Source: Enchytraeus crypticus (lineage: Eukaryota > Annelida > Clitellata > Enchytraeida > Enchytraeidae). Taken from it: a DNA stretch of 64,000 nt. This document shows, in pieces, positions 62,101 through 63,764 of this stretch. Under the pieces are notes generated by a model. The model had not been told where the DNA came from and searched no databases. It worked only from the letters and a program-made list of their open reading frames with translations. The stretch lies in NCBI GenBank assembly GCA_905160935.1, contig CAJHZI010000547.1:420501-484500 (forward strand), given 5' to 3'. Made by a program: the position numbers and the translations under genes. The stretch's first letter is position 1. Each line of letters opens with the position of its first letter.

Positions 62101-63118
62101 AATGAGAAAATCATGGAGAGAGTTGGCACAGATAGACAGTTGATAAATGTATTAAGAAATAGCAAGAAGAGATGGATAGGACACATTGTAAGGGGGGAAG
62201 GTCTATTAAAAGAGGTCACAGAAGGTAGAATGGAAGGAAAAAGAGGCAGGGGCAGGCCGAGATTAGGTAAGTTAGATGATTTAAAGACCCACTTATATGT
62301 GGAAATGAAGAGGAAGGCGGAAGACAGAGAAGAGTGGAGGCGTAATGTACCATGGACCTGCCAGTAGGCAGTGCACTAAGAGAGACATGTCTTCAGAAAA
62401 GGTGATGATGGATGTAGACCAAAGTTTGCTCAGCACATCTCTAACATCATATTCAGATAACAATCTGGACATTAAATTCTTATTACTGATATGATTGATT
62501 GACATTTCAATAAGGAAACAACTGCCTACCTGCCATGCTAAACTCTGTTTGGCATCCACTTTAGAAGCTCTCTTATAAGATTCAAAAGCCTCATTGGCTT
62601 TCTGCAGGCCTTCCAAAGCCGCTCCACAGTAAACCAAAGCTACATAGTTATCAGTCGATGACTCCAGCACTTCCTGCAACAGGAAACGTGTACTTATAAG
62701 AATTAATAAAGAGACAAAATATCACTCAATGTCAGTTTCCTCATGTCACTAACCCCGTTACTCGTGAATCCCTGATTAATAAAAAATAATAATAAATAGT
62801 ACTAATGTATAAAAATACATTTAAGAAATTTAAATCTAAAATTTAAACAAATTTAAAATTAAATGCAATTGCAAACAAAATATGATTGTTAATATAATTA
62901 CTAGTTTCACTTAATTTTGCACTTTATACTATTCTCTTGAGAGTAGCAAAACTAAAAAAAGATAGAAACTTTGAATGTACAAAATCTGCAAAAAGGCTAA
63001 AGTATAAATTAATAAAGTTACCTGACACAATTTCAAAGTTTCGTCAAACTGCTTCGCTTTAATAAGATCCCTTGCGGACTTTAATTTTTCTTTTATTTCT
63101 TTGACACTCATTTTCAGT
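12990..63118 (-). CDS. SKIC3: SKI complex subunit SKIC3 (TTC37), tetratricopeptide protein
   Basis: Scaffold of the cytosolic SKI complex (with the SKIC2 helicase and SKIC8), which feeds mRNA 3' to 5' into the RNA exosome. The N-terminus [20 protein letters not shown] and internal blocks [30 protein letters not shown] and the end [12 protein letters not shown] track human TTC37 in order across 50 kb. I joined 41 exons with canonical borders and matching phase, plus two tentative ones (41, 42), giving about 1,568 codons against 1,564 aa in human. The protein is almost wholly TPR-like helix pairs (for example [40 protein letters not shown]). Introns are short in the 5' third and swollen by transposons in the 3' two thirds. 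An acceptor lies 7 nt before the ATG, so an upstream noncoding exon or a spliced leader is expected. No frame-breaking lesion was found, so the gene looks functional. Confidence 0.93.
13167..13265 (-). CDS. SKIC3: SKIC3 exon 42 (tentative)
   Basis: Open in the needed phase, ending ADLFESFTL before a weak donor GTGCTT; joins in phase to exon 43. The acceptor (GAGGTCAG) is poor and borders could differ. Confidence 0.45.
13392..13451 (-). CDS. SKIC3: SKIC3 exon 41 (tentative)
   Basis: [20 protein letters not shown] could match human NDHWPSLVQEATTEA. Phase fits on both sides, but the acceptor lacks a pyrimidine tract and the donor GTGACG is weak. Confidence 0.35.
13487..13582. repeat. GAACC-rich degenerate repeat
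   Basis: Repeated CCGAACC/GAACCGAACC motifs, interrupted once. Such tracts are known near the ends of some DNA transposons, but no terminal inverted repeat was found here. Confidence 0.5.
13817..13904 (-). CDS. SKIC3: SKIC3 exon 40
   Basis: Acceptor [28 protein letters not shown] then [11 protein letters not shown]; donor AAG|GTTTCT. Phase 2 to 0. Confidence 0.85.
14200..14310 (-). mobile_element. tRNA-like SINE fragment
   Basis: On the - strand GCCTCGTGGCGCAGTGCTAG (A-box) and GCGGATTCGAGACTGC (B-box) about 45 bp apart, as in a tRNA; flanking decay and no clean acceptor stem argue for a SINE or tRNA pseudogene. Confidence 0.5.
14311..14968. other. SKIC3: SKIC3 intron, nothing recognised
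   Basis: AT-rich intron between exons 39 and 40. No repeat family member recognised. Confidence 0.5.
14969..15048 (-). CDS. SKIC3: SKIC3 exon 39
   Basis: [20 protein letters not shown] then DWLKLT; aligns with human [20 protein letters not shown]. Acceptor GATTTCAG, donor CG|GTGACT, phase 0 to 2. Confidence 0.87.
15361..16110 (+). mobile_element. RTE-like (family A) LINE, 5'-truncated
   Basis: From the RT end ([19 protein letters not shown]) through [39 protein letters not shown] and [12 protein letters not shown], to the 3' tail CCAGTAGGCAGTGCACTGAG. A stop within SFKY*GH and a frameshift near 15932 make it dead. Runs into GA then TA repeats. Confidence 0.85.
16092..16190. repeat. (GA)n then (TA)n microsatellite
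   Basis: GA tract to about 16120, then near-pure TA tract to 16188. Grown on the 3' tail of the LINE. Confidence 0.9.
16375..16491 (-). CDS. SKIC3: SKIC3 exon 38
   Basis: Begins [20 protein letters not shown], ends RDDPSICL before GTACAG; 117 nt, phase 0 at both ends. The chosen acceptor is TTGTACAG|GCC at 16491: an acceptor 20 nt further in (GTGTACAG|TTC) would put the exon out of phase. The first 20 nt belong to the 34-bp array upstream. Confidence 0.82.
16472..16875 (-). repeat. 34-bp minisatellite on the exon 38 acceptor
   Basis: About eleven 34-bp units plus degenerate ends. On the - strand each unit carries TTTGTACAG|GCGACC and TTGTACAGTTCTG, i.e. the last bases of the intron with the acceptor AG and about 20 bases of exon 38. 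34 is not a multiple of 3, and a single frame stays open through most of the array. Confidence 0.92.
16876..17424. other. SKIC3: SKIC3 intron, AT-rich
   Basis: Low-complexity AAT/ATAATA-rich sequence at about 17065-17240. No element or exon could be supported. Confidence 0.5.
17425..17745 (-). mobile_element. SINE, family S (LINE-tailed)
   Basis: On the - strand: head CTGCGTGTACGTAAGAGGCG, body GGAAACCACCTCAGAAGCC, GGGATTAACTTGTTGATC, GAGTATGAAT, then TGCCACTTGGCAGTGCACTG and GAGAGAG. The tail resembles that of RTE-like family A. Best-preserved copy in the window. Confidence 0.75.
17862..17986 (-). CDS. SKIC3: SKIC3 exon 37
   Basis: [21 protein letters not shown] then [21 protein letters not shown]; acceptor GAATCAG, donor CAG|GTCTGT; phase 1 to 0. 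Confidence 0.87.
18507..18684 (-). repeat. 44-bp tandem array carrying the exon 36 donor
   Basis: Four 43-44 bp units starting at 18507, 18550, 18594 and 18638 (+). Each holds, on the - strand, CATCTCATGTCTAGAG|GTTT, which at 18642 is the end of exon 36 and its donor. The exon-proximal unit is partly coding. Confidence 0.93.
18642..18773 (-). CDS. SKIC3: SKIC3 exon 36
   Basis: [44 protein letters not shown]; acceptor CTATTGCAG. Donor AGAG|GTTTGC is the only one of four repeated donors that joins in phase to exon 37. Confidence 0.85.
19135..19408 (+). repeat. Left arm of long inverted repeat
   Basis: From TTATCTACACTGTG to CATGCATTGCATG, matched in inverse by 20496-20885. Shared blocks include ATAACTGATACCCCAAATTG, CCGATGTTCTTGAAATT, TATCTTTAATAACGTGAA and GGGGTCAGATAAGAAATTTC. 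The left arm lacks about 110 bp present in the right. Confidence 0.85.
19460..20495 (-). mobile_element. CR1/L2-like LINE fragment (copy A) with 5' inversion
   Basis: Reads [40 protein letters not shown], and after a frameshift [20 protein letters not shown] and [20 protein letters not shown]: last third of the RT ORF and 3' UTR, nearly the same as copy B at 36.8-40 kb. The 5' end folds back as a 32-bp inverse copy (20409-20440 with 20460-20491). Confidence 0.88.
20496..20885 (-). repeat. Right arm of long inverted repeat
   Basis: Inverse counterpart of 19135-19408 with about 110 extra bases near 20530-20640. Together the arms form a palindromic element enclosing LINE copy A. Nature unknown: no transposase frame and no clear target-site duplication seen. 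Confidence 0.85.
20886..21450. other. SKIC3: SKIC3 intron, nothing recognised
   Basis: AT-rich intron sequence before exon 35, no recognised element. Confidence 0.5.
21451..21550 (-). CDS. SKIC3: SKIC3 exon 35
   Basis: [20 protein letters not shown] then [13 protein letters not shown]; aligns with human ALKTIQKAALLSPGDPAIW. Acceptor TTGCTACAG, donor CAG|GTACTG, phase 0 to 1. Confidence 0.88.
21735..22075 (+). mobile_element. LINE C-terminus and 3' tail
   Basis: Frame 21755-21988 has [20 protein letters not shown] and [27 protein letters not shown], the WNSLP box found at the end of many CR1/I-type LINE ORFs, then a stop and AAATAAATAAATAAAT tail. A different family from copies A-C. Confidence 0.75.
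22615..22788 (-). CDS. SKIC3: SKIC3 exon 34
   Basis: [20 protein letters not shown] then [13 protein letters not shown], a TPR helix pair like human HSNPGDPALWSLLSRVV. Acceptor TACGACAG, donor AGC|GTAAGC, 58 codons, phase 0. Confidence 0.88.
22920..23190 (+). mobile_element. SINE with family-B LINE tail
   Basis: Head GTCTGCGGGTGTCGTAAAAG, body CAGAAAGGGCATTCAGTTGG TGAGCGCC, TCCAGAAATTGCTAG, then GACAGAGAGGAGTGAAGAGG and TTAAACTGGGATTCAAGGGA AGATGATGA, the end of RTE-like family B. Reverse copy at 29485-29700. Confidence 0.65.
23435..23609 (-). CDS. SKIC3: SKIC3 exon 33
   Basis: [55 protein letters not shown]; acceptor CATTCAG, donor CAG|GTTAAA; phase 2 to 0. Confidence 0.88.
23768..23892 (+). 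mobile_element. LINE 3' tail
   Basis: TTCCGTTCATGCGCTCTAAC, TGTTTATTGTGTACGCCAAT, TGTGATATGCGTA then GAAATAAATAAATAAG: same ending as 21990-22075. Confidence 0.5.
24155..24320 (+). repeat. Left terminal inverted repeat
   Basis: About 165 bp, over 90% matched by the inverse of 25071-25236 as judged by eye. Confidence 0.88.
24542..24907 (+). pseudogene. Transposase C-terminal remnant inside the TIR element
   Basis: Single frame with one internal TAG at 24737-24739. Basic, with a terminal C-x-C-x6-C-x3-CH-x4-C cluster typical of a zinc-binding tail. No DDE residues remain. Confidence 0.5.
25071..25236 (-). repeat. Right terminal inverted repeat
   Basis: Inverse of 24155-24320; ends ATTTACTGTAACA before TATA. 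Confidence 0.88.
25659..25782 (-). CDS. SKIC3: SKIC3 exon 32
   Basis: [41 protein letters not shown]; matches human [36 protein letters not shown]. Acceptor TTTTGTAG, donor AG|GTACAT, phase 1 to 2. Confidence 0.9.
26090..26385 (+). mobile_element. SINE, family S (diverged)
   Basis: GTGAAGGGATTAACTTGCTG ATCGATGGAGTG, GGCGTGACAGCAGACTTTGA and a degraded CC.CGGCAGAACTATAGACTG tail in family order. Confidence 0.6.
26516..26649 (-). CDS. SKIC3: SKIC3 exon 31
   Basis: [20 protein letters not shown] then [20 protein letters not shown]; acceptor CGCTTGCAG, donor AAG|GTAGGC; phase 2 to 1. Confidence 0.9.
26703..26815 (-). mobile_element. (TTGA)n-tailed repeat end with foldback
   Basis: Inverse of GGCGAGGAACCGGACGTTAA ATTCTTATTGATTGATTG, also at 34203, 46735 and 63770. 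Its upstream side carries a perfect 20-bp inverted repeat with a 3-nt loop (26770-26789 / 26793-26812). Confidence 0.65.
27327..27407 (-). CDS. SKIC3: SKIC3 exon 30
   Basis: [21 protein letters not shown] then NCARLL; human counterpart TYNVAIRNYGRLLCSTG. Acceptor ATTTGTAG, donor GT|GTACGT, phase 2 to 2. Confidence 0.86.
27480..27750 (-). mobile_element. RTE-like (family B) 3' end
   Basis: On the - strand [50 protein letters not shown], then the KLGFKG-(ATG)n ending. Post-RT region with the usual RWYGH-type box. Confidence 0.75.
27885..28008 (+). mobile_element. RTE-like (family A) 3' tail
   Basis: GATCCACTCGTACGGGGACA, GAGATCAGTGGAGACGTTAC, CTGCCAGTAGGCAATGCACT AAG: end of ORF and signature 3' tail. 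Confidence 0.6.
28370..28452. repeat. (TA)n microsatellite
   Basis: TA tract with one TGTATG interruption. Confidence 0.9.
28804..28897 (-). CDS. SKIC3: SKIC3 exon 29
   Basis: [21 protein letters not shown] then [10 protein letters not shown]; acceptor GTGATTCAG, donor CGAG|GTATTC; phase 1 to 2. TPR motif. Confidence 0.88.
29329..29470 (-). CDS. SKIC3: SKIC3 exon 28
   Basis: [43 protein letters not shown]; acceptor GTGTACAG, donor CTG|GTATGA; phase 0 to 1. Confidence 0.88.
29485..29700 (-). mobile_element. SINE with family-B LINE tail
   Basis: Inverse of the copy at 22920-23190: (ATG)n end, GTTAAACTGGAATTCAAGGG, and the body GAAAGGGCATTCGGTTGGTG AGCGCC. Confidence 0.65.
29955..30080 (+). 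mobile_element. tRNA-derived SINE, family T
   Basis: CGGTAAGATATTCGACCGCG, B-box GAGGTTCAAATCC, core CCGTCACTGACATCGCTTTC, GACGAAACTGACC, T-rich end. Followed at 30110-30200 by three imperfect ~27-bp units with AAAATAAAACTGTTTT. Confidence 0.75.
30582..30662 (-). CDS. SKIC3: SKIC3 exon 27
   Basis: [20 protein letters not shown] then TEFPVHH; human [20 protein letters not shown]. Acceptor TTCGCAG, donor CAT|GTGAGT, phase 0. Confidence 0.93.
30838..30922. repeat. (TA)n with an embedded transposon end
   Basis: Two TA tracts separated by TCTTTTTTTTACTCACCCTG (30864-30883), a solo copy of the right end of the adjacent mariner-like element. Confidence 0.75.
30924..31658 (-). mobile_element. Mariner-like element with ~200-bp inverted ends
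   Basis: Ends CCGGGTGAGTAAAAAAA and the inverse CATGGTGAGTAAAAAAA, both in (TA)n as expected for TA target duplication. Inverted arms 30924-31127 and 31459-31658 are about 85-90% alike. The - strand middle reads [20 protein letters not shown] then [14 protein letters not shown] and [20 protein letters not shown], the transposase C-terminus, with two premature stops (one before PPNSPD, one after DYYV). The second catalytic Asp (QQD) is Asn here. Non-functional. Confidence 0.85.
31657..31696. repeat. (TA)n microsatellite
   Basis: TA tract at the right flank of the mariner-like element. Confidence 0.85.
31697..31866 (-). mobile_element. SINE, family S (truncated)
   Basis: Inverse of CCTTGAACCTGCCACTTGGC AGTGCACTG plus TTAACTTGTTGATG and TAGGTTAC; near the 17425 copy in wording. 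Cut off at a TA tract. Confidence 0.75.
31868..31945. repeat. (TA)n microsatellite
   Basis: TA tract with small interruptions at the truncated 5' side of the SINE. Confidence 0.85.
32160..32860 (-). mobile_element. RTE-like LINE fragment (third family)
   Basis: On the - strand an [20 protein letters not shown] box and, upstream, VLFYGCDSW; typical post-RT segment. Interrupted by inverted duplications near 32430-32502 (15-bp arms 32465-32479 / 32488-32502). Confidence 0.6.
32937..33005 (-). CDS. SKIC3: SKIC3 exon 26
   Basis: [23 protein letters not shown]; human [23 protein letters not shown]. Acceptor TTGTTGTAG, donor CAG|GTTAGT, phase 0. Confidence 0.94.
33284..33545 (-). mobile_element. 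SINE, family S
   Basis: Inverse of head CACGTGTCGTAAGGAGCGAT, GAAACCACCTCAGAAGCC, GGGATTAACTTGTTGATCTA, CTTAGACCTGCTACTTGGCA GAACACTAGAG. Confidence 0.75.
33791..33847 (-). CDS. SKIC3: SKIC3 exon 25
   Basis: [19 protein letters not shown]; human NAVAWTNLGVLYLTNENIE. Acceptor GTTGCAG, donor AAG|GTAACG, 57 nt, phase 0. Confidence 0.94.
33848..35222. other. SKIC3: SKIC3 intron between exons 24 and 25
   Basis: AT-rich. Contains a (TTGA)n-tailed repeat end at 34203-34300 (- strand, with CTCGCCATAAGACAATATCA GGGACG). Remainder not recognised. Confidence 0.5.
34203..34300 (-). mobile_element. (TTGA)n-tailed repeat end
   Basis: Inverse of CGTCCCTGATATTGTCTTAT GGCGAGAAACGGGGAGTTAA ending in TTGATTAATTG. 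Family also at 26703, 46735, 63770. Confidence 0.6.
35223..35284 (-). CDS. SKIC3: SKIC3 exon 24
   Basis: [21 protein letters not shown]; human [20 protein letters not shown]. Acceptor TTGTAACAG, donor AAC|GTAAGT, phase 1 to 0. Confidence 0.95.
35700..36022 (+). mobile_element. SINE, family S, with (GA)n end
   Basis: Head CTGCAGTGTCGTAAGAAGAG, GGCAATGGGAAACCATCTCA, GTGATTAACTTGTTGATCAA, GAGTATGAATATGTACATTG, TCTGCCACTTGGCAGAACAC TAGAGAGAG. Ends about 70 bp from exon 23. Confidence 0.78.
36093..36304 (-). CDS. SKIC3: SKIC3 exon 23
   Basis: [55 protein letters not shown]; human [20 protein letters not shown]. Acceptor ATTTTAG, donor AAAG|GTTTGA, phase 2 to 1. Two TPR units. Confidence 0.94.
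37002..37032. repeat. 12-bp inverted repeat, 7-nt loop, inside LINE copy B
   Basis: TATTCTTCCTCC and GGAGGAAGAATA around CGGTTAT, at the point where the endonuclease frame is lost. Confidence 0.8.
37762..37807. repeat. 20-bp perfect inverted repeat, 6-nt loop, inside LINE copy B
   Basis: Arms 37762-37781 and 37788-37807 around ACCTCT. The left arm codes KSNPWYT-like LINE protein; the right arm is its inverse copy and ends the frame. Confidence 0.9.
40262..40372 (-). CDS. SKIC3: SKIC3 exon 22
   Basis: [21 protein letters not shown] then [17 protein letters not shown]; human LKKNELLHLGGR. Acceptor ATGTTCTAG, donor CAAG|GTTTAC, phase 2 to 2. Acidic-serine linker before KKEVLSLG. Confidence 0.88.
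40440..40605. repeat. Interspersed repeat, copy 2 of 2
   Basis: Same order of blocks as 11595-11805: GCCGTTAGGCAATTTAGACC, CCGTATAACCAG, TGTCCGAGATTTTACTCTCA, GATCAGCGCGGCTGGAATTC. Confidence 0.7.
40606..41280. other. SKIC3: SKIC3 intron, AT-rich
   Basis: ATTATT-rich sequence near 40820-40970 and a (TA)n tract at 41091-41130. No element recognised otherwise. Confidence 0.55.
41285..41530 (+). mobile_element. SINE, family S
   Basis: Head CACACGTGTCATAAGAGGTG, GAGGAAGGCAACCAGAAACC, GTGAAGGGATTAATTCATTA, TACTTTGAATCTGCCGCTTG GCAAAACACTAGACAG. Ends about 40 bp from exon 21. Confidence 0.72.
41567..41659 (-). CDS. SKIC3: SKIC3 exon 21
   Basis: [21 protein letters not shown] then [11 protein letters not shown]; human [20 protein letters not shown]. 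Acceptor TGTGGTAG, donor GAA|GTGAGC (phase 2). Confidence 0.93.
41770..41875 (+). mobile_element. RTE-like (family A) 3' tail
   Basis: ATGAAGAGAATGACAGAGGA, TGGACTTGCCACTGGGCAGT TCACTAAGAGAG: ORF end and signature tail. Confidence 0.6.
41929..41958. repeat. 12-bp perfect inverted repeat, 6-nt loop
   Basis: TGATATGCCGTA and TACGGCATATCA around TCATAG, in intron sequence. Confidence 0.85.
42302..42404 (-). CDS. SKIC3: SKIC3 exon 20
   Basis: [21 protein letters not shown] then [13 protein letters not shown]; human [20 protein letters not shown]. Acceptor TCAACAG, donor TAG|GTACTG, phase 1 to 2. Confidence 0.9.
42405..42958. other. SKIC3: SKIC3 intron, nothing recognised
   Basis: AT-rich intron, no element recognised. 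Confidence 0.5.
42959..43059 (-). CDS. SKIC3: SKIC3 exon 19
   Basis: [20 protein letters not shown] then [13 protein letters not shown]; human [11 protein letters not shown]. Acceptor TTGTTTAG, donor AAAG|GTCTTG, phase 2 to 1. Confidence 0.93.
43165..44875 (-). mobile_element. CR1/L2-like LINE (copy C)
   Basis: On the - strand: [109 protein letters not shown]. Has the FADD box. Frameshifts near 44060-44130 and an inverted duplication at 44482-44732 break it. 3' tail (TTG)n. A diverged subfamily of copies A and B. Confidence 0.9.
44482..44732. repeat. 79-bp inverted duplication inside LINE copy C
   Basis: Arms 44482-44560 and 44654-44732, one mismatch, 93-bp spacer. The left arm is an out-of-place inverse copy of the RT segment in the right arm. 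Confidence 0.92.
45020..45245 (-). mobile_element. SINE, family S (diverged, tail lost)
   Basis: Inverse of GAAACCACCCCAGAAAGC, GTGAAGGGTTTAACTGGTTG ATGGATGGA and TTCTTCAGTG-type head surroundings. Confidence 0.5.
45246..45765. other. SKIC3: SKIC3 intron, nothing recognised
   Basis: AT-rich intron, no element recognised. Confidence 0.5.
45770..46025 (-). mobile_element. LINE C-terminus fragment (fourth LINE family)
   Basis: The frame 46007-45771 reads [50 protein letters not shown]: the W-N-x-[LV]-P-x-E-[IV]-R end of an RT ORF. Confidence 0.6.
46308..46440 (+). mobile_element. tRNA-derived SINE, family T
   Basis: GGAGCCAGGGGCGGAGTCGG TAAGG (A-box), GCGGGTTCAAATTC (B-box), core GTCTGACATCGCTTTCGAGT, GAAGAAACTGACGTTATCC, T-rich end. 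Best copy with 7155. Confidence 0.8.
46533..46649 (-). CDS. SKIC3: SKIC3 exon 18
   Basis: [39 protein letters not shown]; human [20 protein letters not shown]. Acceptor CTGTTGTAG, donor CA|GTTAGT, phase 2 to 2. Canonical TPR. Confidence 0.95.
46735..46795 (-). mobile_element. (TTGA)n-tailed repeat end (decayed)
   Basis: AAGTATTTAATTCCATTTAG and TCTTGCCATAAAACAATCT parallel the copies at 26703 and 34203. Confidence 0.4.
46921..47719 (-). repeat. 28-bp minisatellite carrying the exon 17 donor
   Basis: About 28 units of 27-28 bp. On the - strand each reads ATTCTAAAGATAG|GTAGTC or close variants then TTATTG. The exon-proximal unit contains the last codons (DSKD) and donor of SKIC3 exon 17 at 47708. 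Confidence 0.95.
47708..47815 (-). CDS. SKIC3: SKIC3 exon 17
   Basis: [36 protein letters not shown]; human [20 protein letters not shown]. Acceptor TTGTAG|AGG chosen for phase; donor GATAG|GTAGTC. Its last 13 nt are part of the minisatellite unit. Confidence 0.93.
47943..48345 (-). mobile_element. RTE-like (family A) 3' end
   Basis: Inverse of the ORF end and tail of the 60 kb copy: signature tail at 47943-47985, then [12 protein letters not shown]-, [13 protein letters not shown]-, RKKRWIGHI-, and [10 protein letters not shown]-like segments. A few stops. Confidence 0.85.
48607..48659 (-). CDS. SKIC3: SKIC3 exon 16
   Basis: [17 protein letters not shown] plus GG; human MALAILTTVTQKASAG. 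Acceptor TTTTTAG, donor AGG|GTAAAT, 53 nt, phase 0 to 2. Confidence 0.88.
48660..49576. other. SKIC3: SKIC3 intron, nothing recognised
   Basis: AT-rich intron; a short local direct repeat of TTTAAATxGCTATACTGTA near 49255-49320. No element recognised. Confidence 0.5.
49577..49676 (-). CDS. SKIC3: SKIC3 exon 15
   Basis: [34 protein letters not shown]; human [20 protein letters not shown]. Acceptor TTTTCCTGCAG, donor GAG|GTTATT, phase 2 to 0. Confidence 0.94.
49716..50225 (+). mobile_element. RTE-like (family A) LINE, young 5'-truncated copy
   Basis: From [20 protein letters not shown] through [20 protein letters not shown] to the tail CCTGCCAGTAGGAAGTGCAC TAAGAGA. Very similar to 61870-62383. 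Flanked by AATATTAAGCAG at 49707-49718 and 50226-50237, a target-site duplication (its last GCAG may belong to the element). One stop (GAG TAA) and an indel near 50040. Confidence 0.92.
50268..50482. repeat. ~24-bp degenerate tandem repeat
   Basis: About eight imperfect units of GATATTGCATTAGGCTATC(A/T)GGTA just beyond the 3' target duplication of the LINE. Confidence 0.85.
51131..51210 (-). CDS. SKIC3: SKIC3 exon 14
   Basis: [26 protein letters not shown]; human [20 protein letters not shown]. Acceptor TTATTCAG, donor GA|GTATGT, phase 0 to 2. Confidence 0.95.
51312..51345. repeat. 14-bp perfect inverted repeat, 6-nt loop
   Basis: AATATTAATAATGC and GCATTATTAATATT around TTTCAT. Confidence 0.85.
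51913..52051 (-). CDS. SKIC3: SKIC3 exon 13
   Basis: [47 protein letters not shown]; aligns gap-free with human [20 protein letters not shown]. Acceptor CTATTACAG, donor CAG|GTCTCT, phase 2 to 0. Confidence 0.92.
52551..52651 (-). CDS. SKIC3: SKIC3 exon 12
   Basis: [33 protein letters not shown]; acceptor TTCTACAG. Donor GATAG|GTCGCT was preferred over a later CAG|GTGAAA because it gives a gap-free match to the human protein across exons 12-13. Confidence 0.85.
53318..53388 (-). CDS. SKIC3: SKIC3 exon 11
   Basis: [23 protein letters not shown]; acceptor ATTACATTGCAG, donor AAG|GTGATT, ends phase 0 to suit exon 12, so it needs one base from exon 10. Confidence 0.7.
53700..53793 (-). CDS. SKIC3: SKIC3 exon 10 (3' border uncertain)
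   Basis: [30 protein letters not shown]; acceptor GTTTAATAG. The obvious donor GAC|GTTAGT (end 53704) leaves exon 11 out of phase; the weaker TTA|GTCACT (end 53700) restores it. Confidence 0.75.
54445..54600 (-). mobile_element. SINE, family S (diverged)
   Basis: Inverse order of ATTAACTTCTTGGTCTATAG, GACACTGAGTAGGAATATGC ACCTG; tail degraded. Confidence 0.45.
54671..54813 (-). CDS. SKIC3: SKIC3 exon 9
   Basis: [48 protein letters not shown]; acceptor TTTTCACAG, donor CAG|GTATTT; phase 1 to 0. Confidence 0.9.
55358..55459 (-). CDS. SKIC3: SKIC3 exon 8
   Basis: [20 protein letters not shown] then [13 protein letters not shown]; acceptor ATGTTTAG, donor AAAG|GTAGAT; phase 1 to 1. TPR-like. 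Confidence 0.88.
55882..56031 (-). CDS. SKIC3: SKIC3 exon 7
   Basis: [50 protein letters not shown]; acceptor TTGACTCAG, donor AAAG|GTATAA; phase 1 to 1. Confidence 0.88.
56415..56550 (-). mobile_element. RTE-like (family B) 3' end
   Basis: (ATC)n, AACTTCCCTTAAATCCCAGT, GGGATTCGAATAGACTTTCT, CCTCTCTGTCCCACACCATA TCATCAGTC: inverse of [19 protein letters not shown] and tail. Confidence 0.7.
56610..56724 (-). CDS. SKIC3: SKIC3 exon 6
   Basis: [38 protein letters not shown]; acceptor ATTGTAACAG, donor TTAG|GTGAGT; phase 0 to 1. Confidence 0.87.
57672..57770 (-). CDS. SKIC3: SKIC3 exon 5
   Basis: [33 protein letters not shown]; acceptor TTGTTTCAG, donor CAA|GTATGT; 33 codons, phase 0. Confidence 0.85.
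58620..58833 (-). CDS. SKIC3: SKIC3 exon 4
   Basis: [65 protein letters not shown]; acceptor TATTTACAG, donor TTG|GTAAAT; phase 2 to 0. Longest exon. Confidence 0.9.
59612..59709 (-). CDS. SKIC3: SKIC3 exon 3
   Basis: [32 protein letters not shown]; human [20 protein letters not shown]. Acceptor TTGCTTGCAG, donor GAG|GTATAT, phase 0 to 2. Confidence 0.93.
60084..60127. repeat. 21-bp perfect palindrome, 2-nt loop
   Basis: Arms 60084-60104 and 60107-60127 of AAC/ATAACA simple sequence around TG. Confidence 0.9.
60339..60418. repeat. 40-bp direct duplication at the LINE 5' junction
   Basis: Two exact copies, 60339-60378 and 60379-60418: 29 bp of target sequence plus the first 11 bp of the LINE. 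Confidence 0.93.
60408..62383 (+). mobile_element. RTE-like (family A) LINE, 5'-truncated, reference copy
   Basis: 60408-60994: region between endonuclease and RT ([20 protein letters not shown]). 61064-61510: RT with [65 protein letters not shown]. 61555-62367: [11 protein letters not shown] then [20 protein letters not shown] and [19 protein letters not shown]. Ends with tail CCAGTAGGCAGTGCACTAAG AGAG. ACATGTCTTCAG at 60396-60407 and 62384-62395 is its target duplication. Inactive: no endonuclease, a deletion near 60945-61060, and an inverted duplication at 61517-61606. Clade assignment from motif style only. Confidence 0.92.
61517..61606. repeat. 42-bp inverted duplication, 6-nt loop, inside the RT
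   Basis: Arms 61517-61558 and 61565-61606 (40 of 42 match) around AGGAAG. The right arm is the normal [15 protein letters not shown] coding sequence; the left arm is its inverse copy, which breaks the frame between two RT motifs. Confidence 0.95.
62530..62673 (-). CDS. SKIC3: SKIC3 exon 2
   Basis: [48 protein letters not shown]; human [31 protein letters not shown]. Acceptor TTCCTGTTGCAG, donor CAG|GTAGGC, phase 0. First TPR. Confidence 0.96.
63022..63118 (-). CDS. SKIC3: SKIC3 exon 1 (start codon at 63111-63109)
   Basis: Seven nt of 5' UTR then [23 protein letters not shown] then [10 protein letters not shown]; human [20 protein letters not shown]. An upstream in-frame ATG lies before the acceptor ATTATTTTAG, so this ATG is the likely start. 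Donor CAG|GTAACT. Confidence 0.95.
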
Positions 63119-63760
63119 CTAAAATAATTTGACAATGCATAAGATAATGTAAAAATATATTTTTCACACTACATAGAAAATGCAAAATTTTAATACCAAT
63201 ACAGGTTTTTGCTACTCATAAGTACTGCAATATATATAGTACAGTCAATACTATTAAAAGCTATCATACCTATTAAAACACTATCACCATTATCTAATAT
63301 TTTTATTTTCCTAATTACTAATGCACACTGAAATATTAATTGAGAATTAATATTAATATTATTAATTCTGCATCTTGATTGTTCTGAAAACCAAAATGCA
63401 AAATTTTTGTAACACGTTTATCGCCTGAACCAAGTGAATGTATTTAGATTAACAAAATGGTCACTATTATTCATATATTTGTAGTCTCATGTAGTCATCG
63501 CTCCTCCAGTAAAAACCTTCATATTGTACCAGTATACTGGACATTAGATCTGCTATTGGCAGACGCTCCTTCATGTATTCTGCTCCGACAATATGCAACT
63601 CACTTCCACACGATCTTCTATCTTCTAACTGTATTAGTACTTTCATGGGCAAGCTAAAAGTCCGTTTCTTTCCGCAATAGATCTAAACTTTGATCCTCTT
63701 GCCTTCGAAATTGGACTTGCAATGTTCTCGCTTTCTCTTCTGGTCTCTGTTTACTCAGTC
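63119..63760. other. Upstream of SKIC3 coding start
   Basis: AT-rich to 63440. A 61-codon - strand frame at 63652-63467 (contains DRRSCGSELHIVGAEYMKER) is of a kind I associate with repeat-derived sequence; not recognised further. A noncoding first exon and promoter should lie here or beyond 64000, but none can be defined. Confidence 0.45.
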
Positions 63761-63764
63761 GTCA

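Noticed and set aside
63467-63652. 61-codon - strand frame upstream of SKIC3 as a possible separate gene
   Set aside because: Short, single-exon, no convincing homology; its style recalls repeat-derived frames. Left as unassigned.
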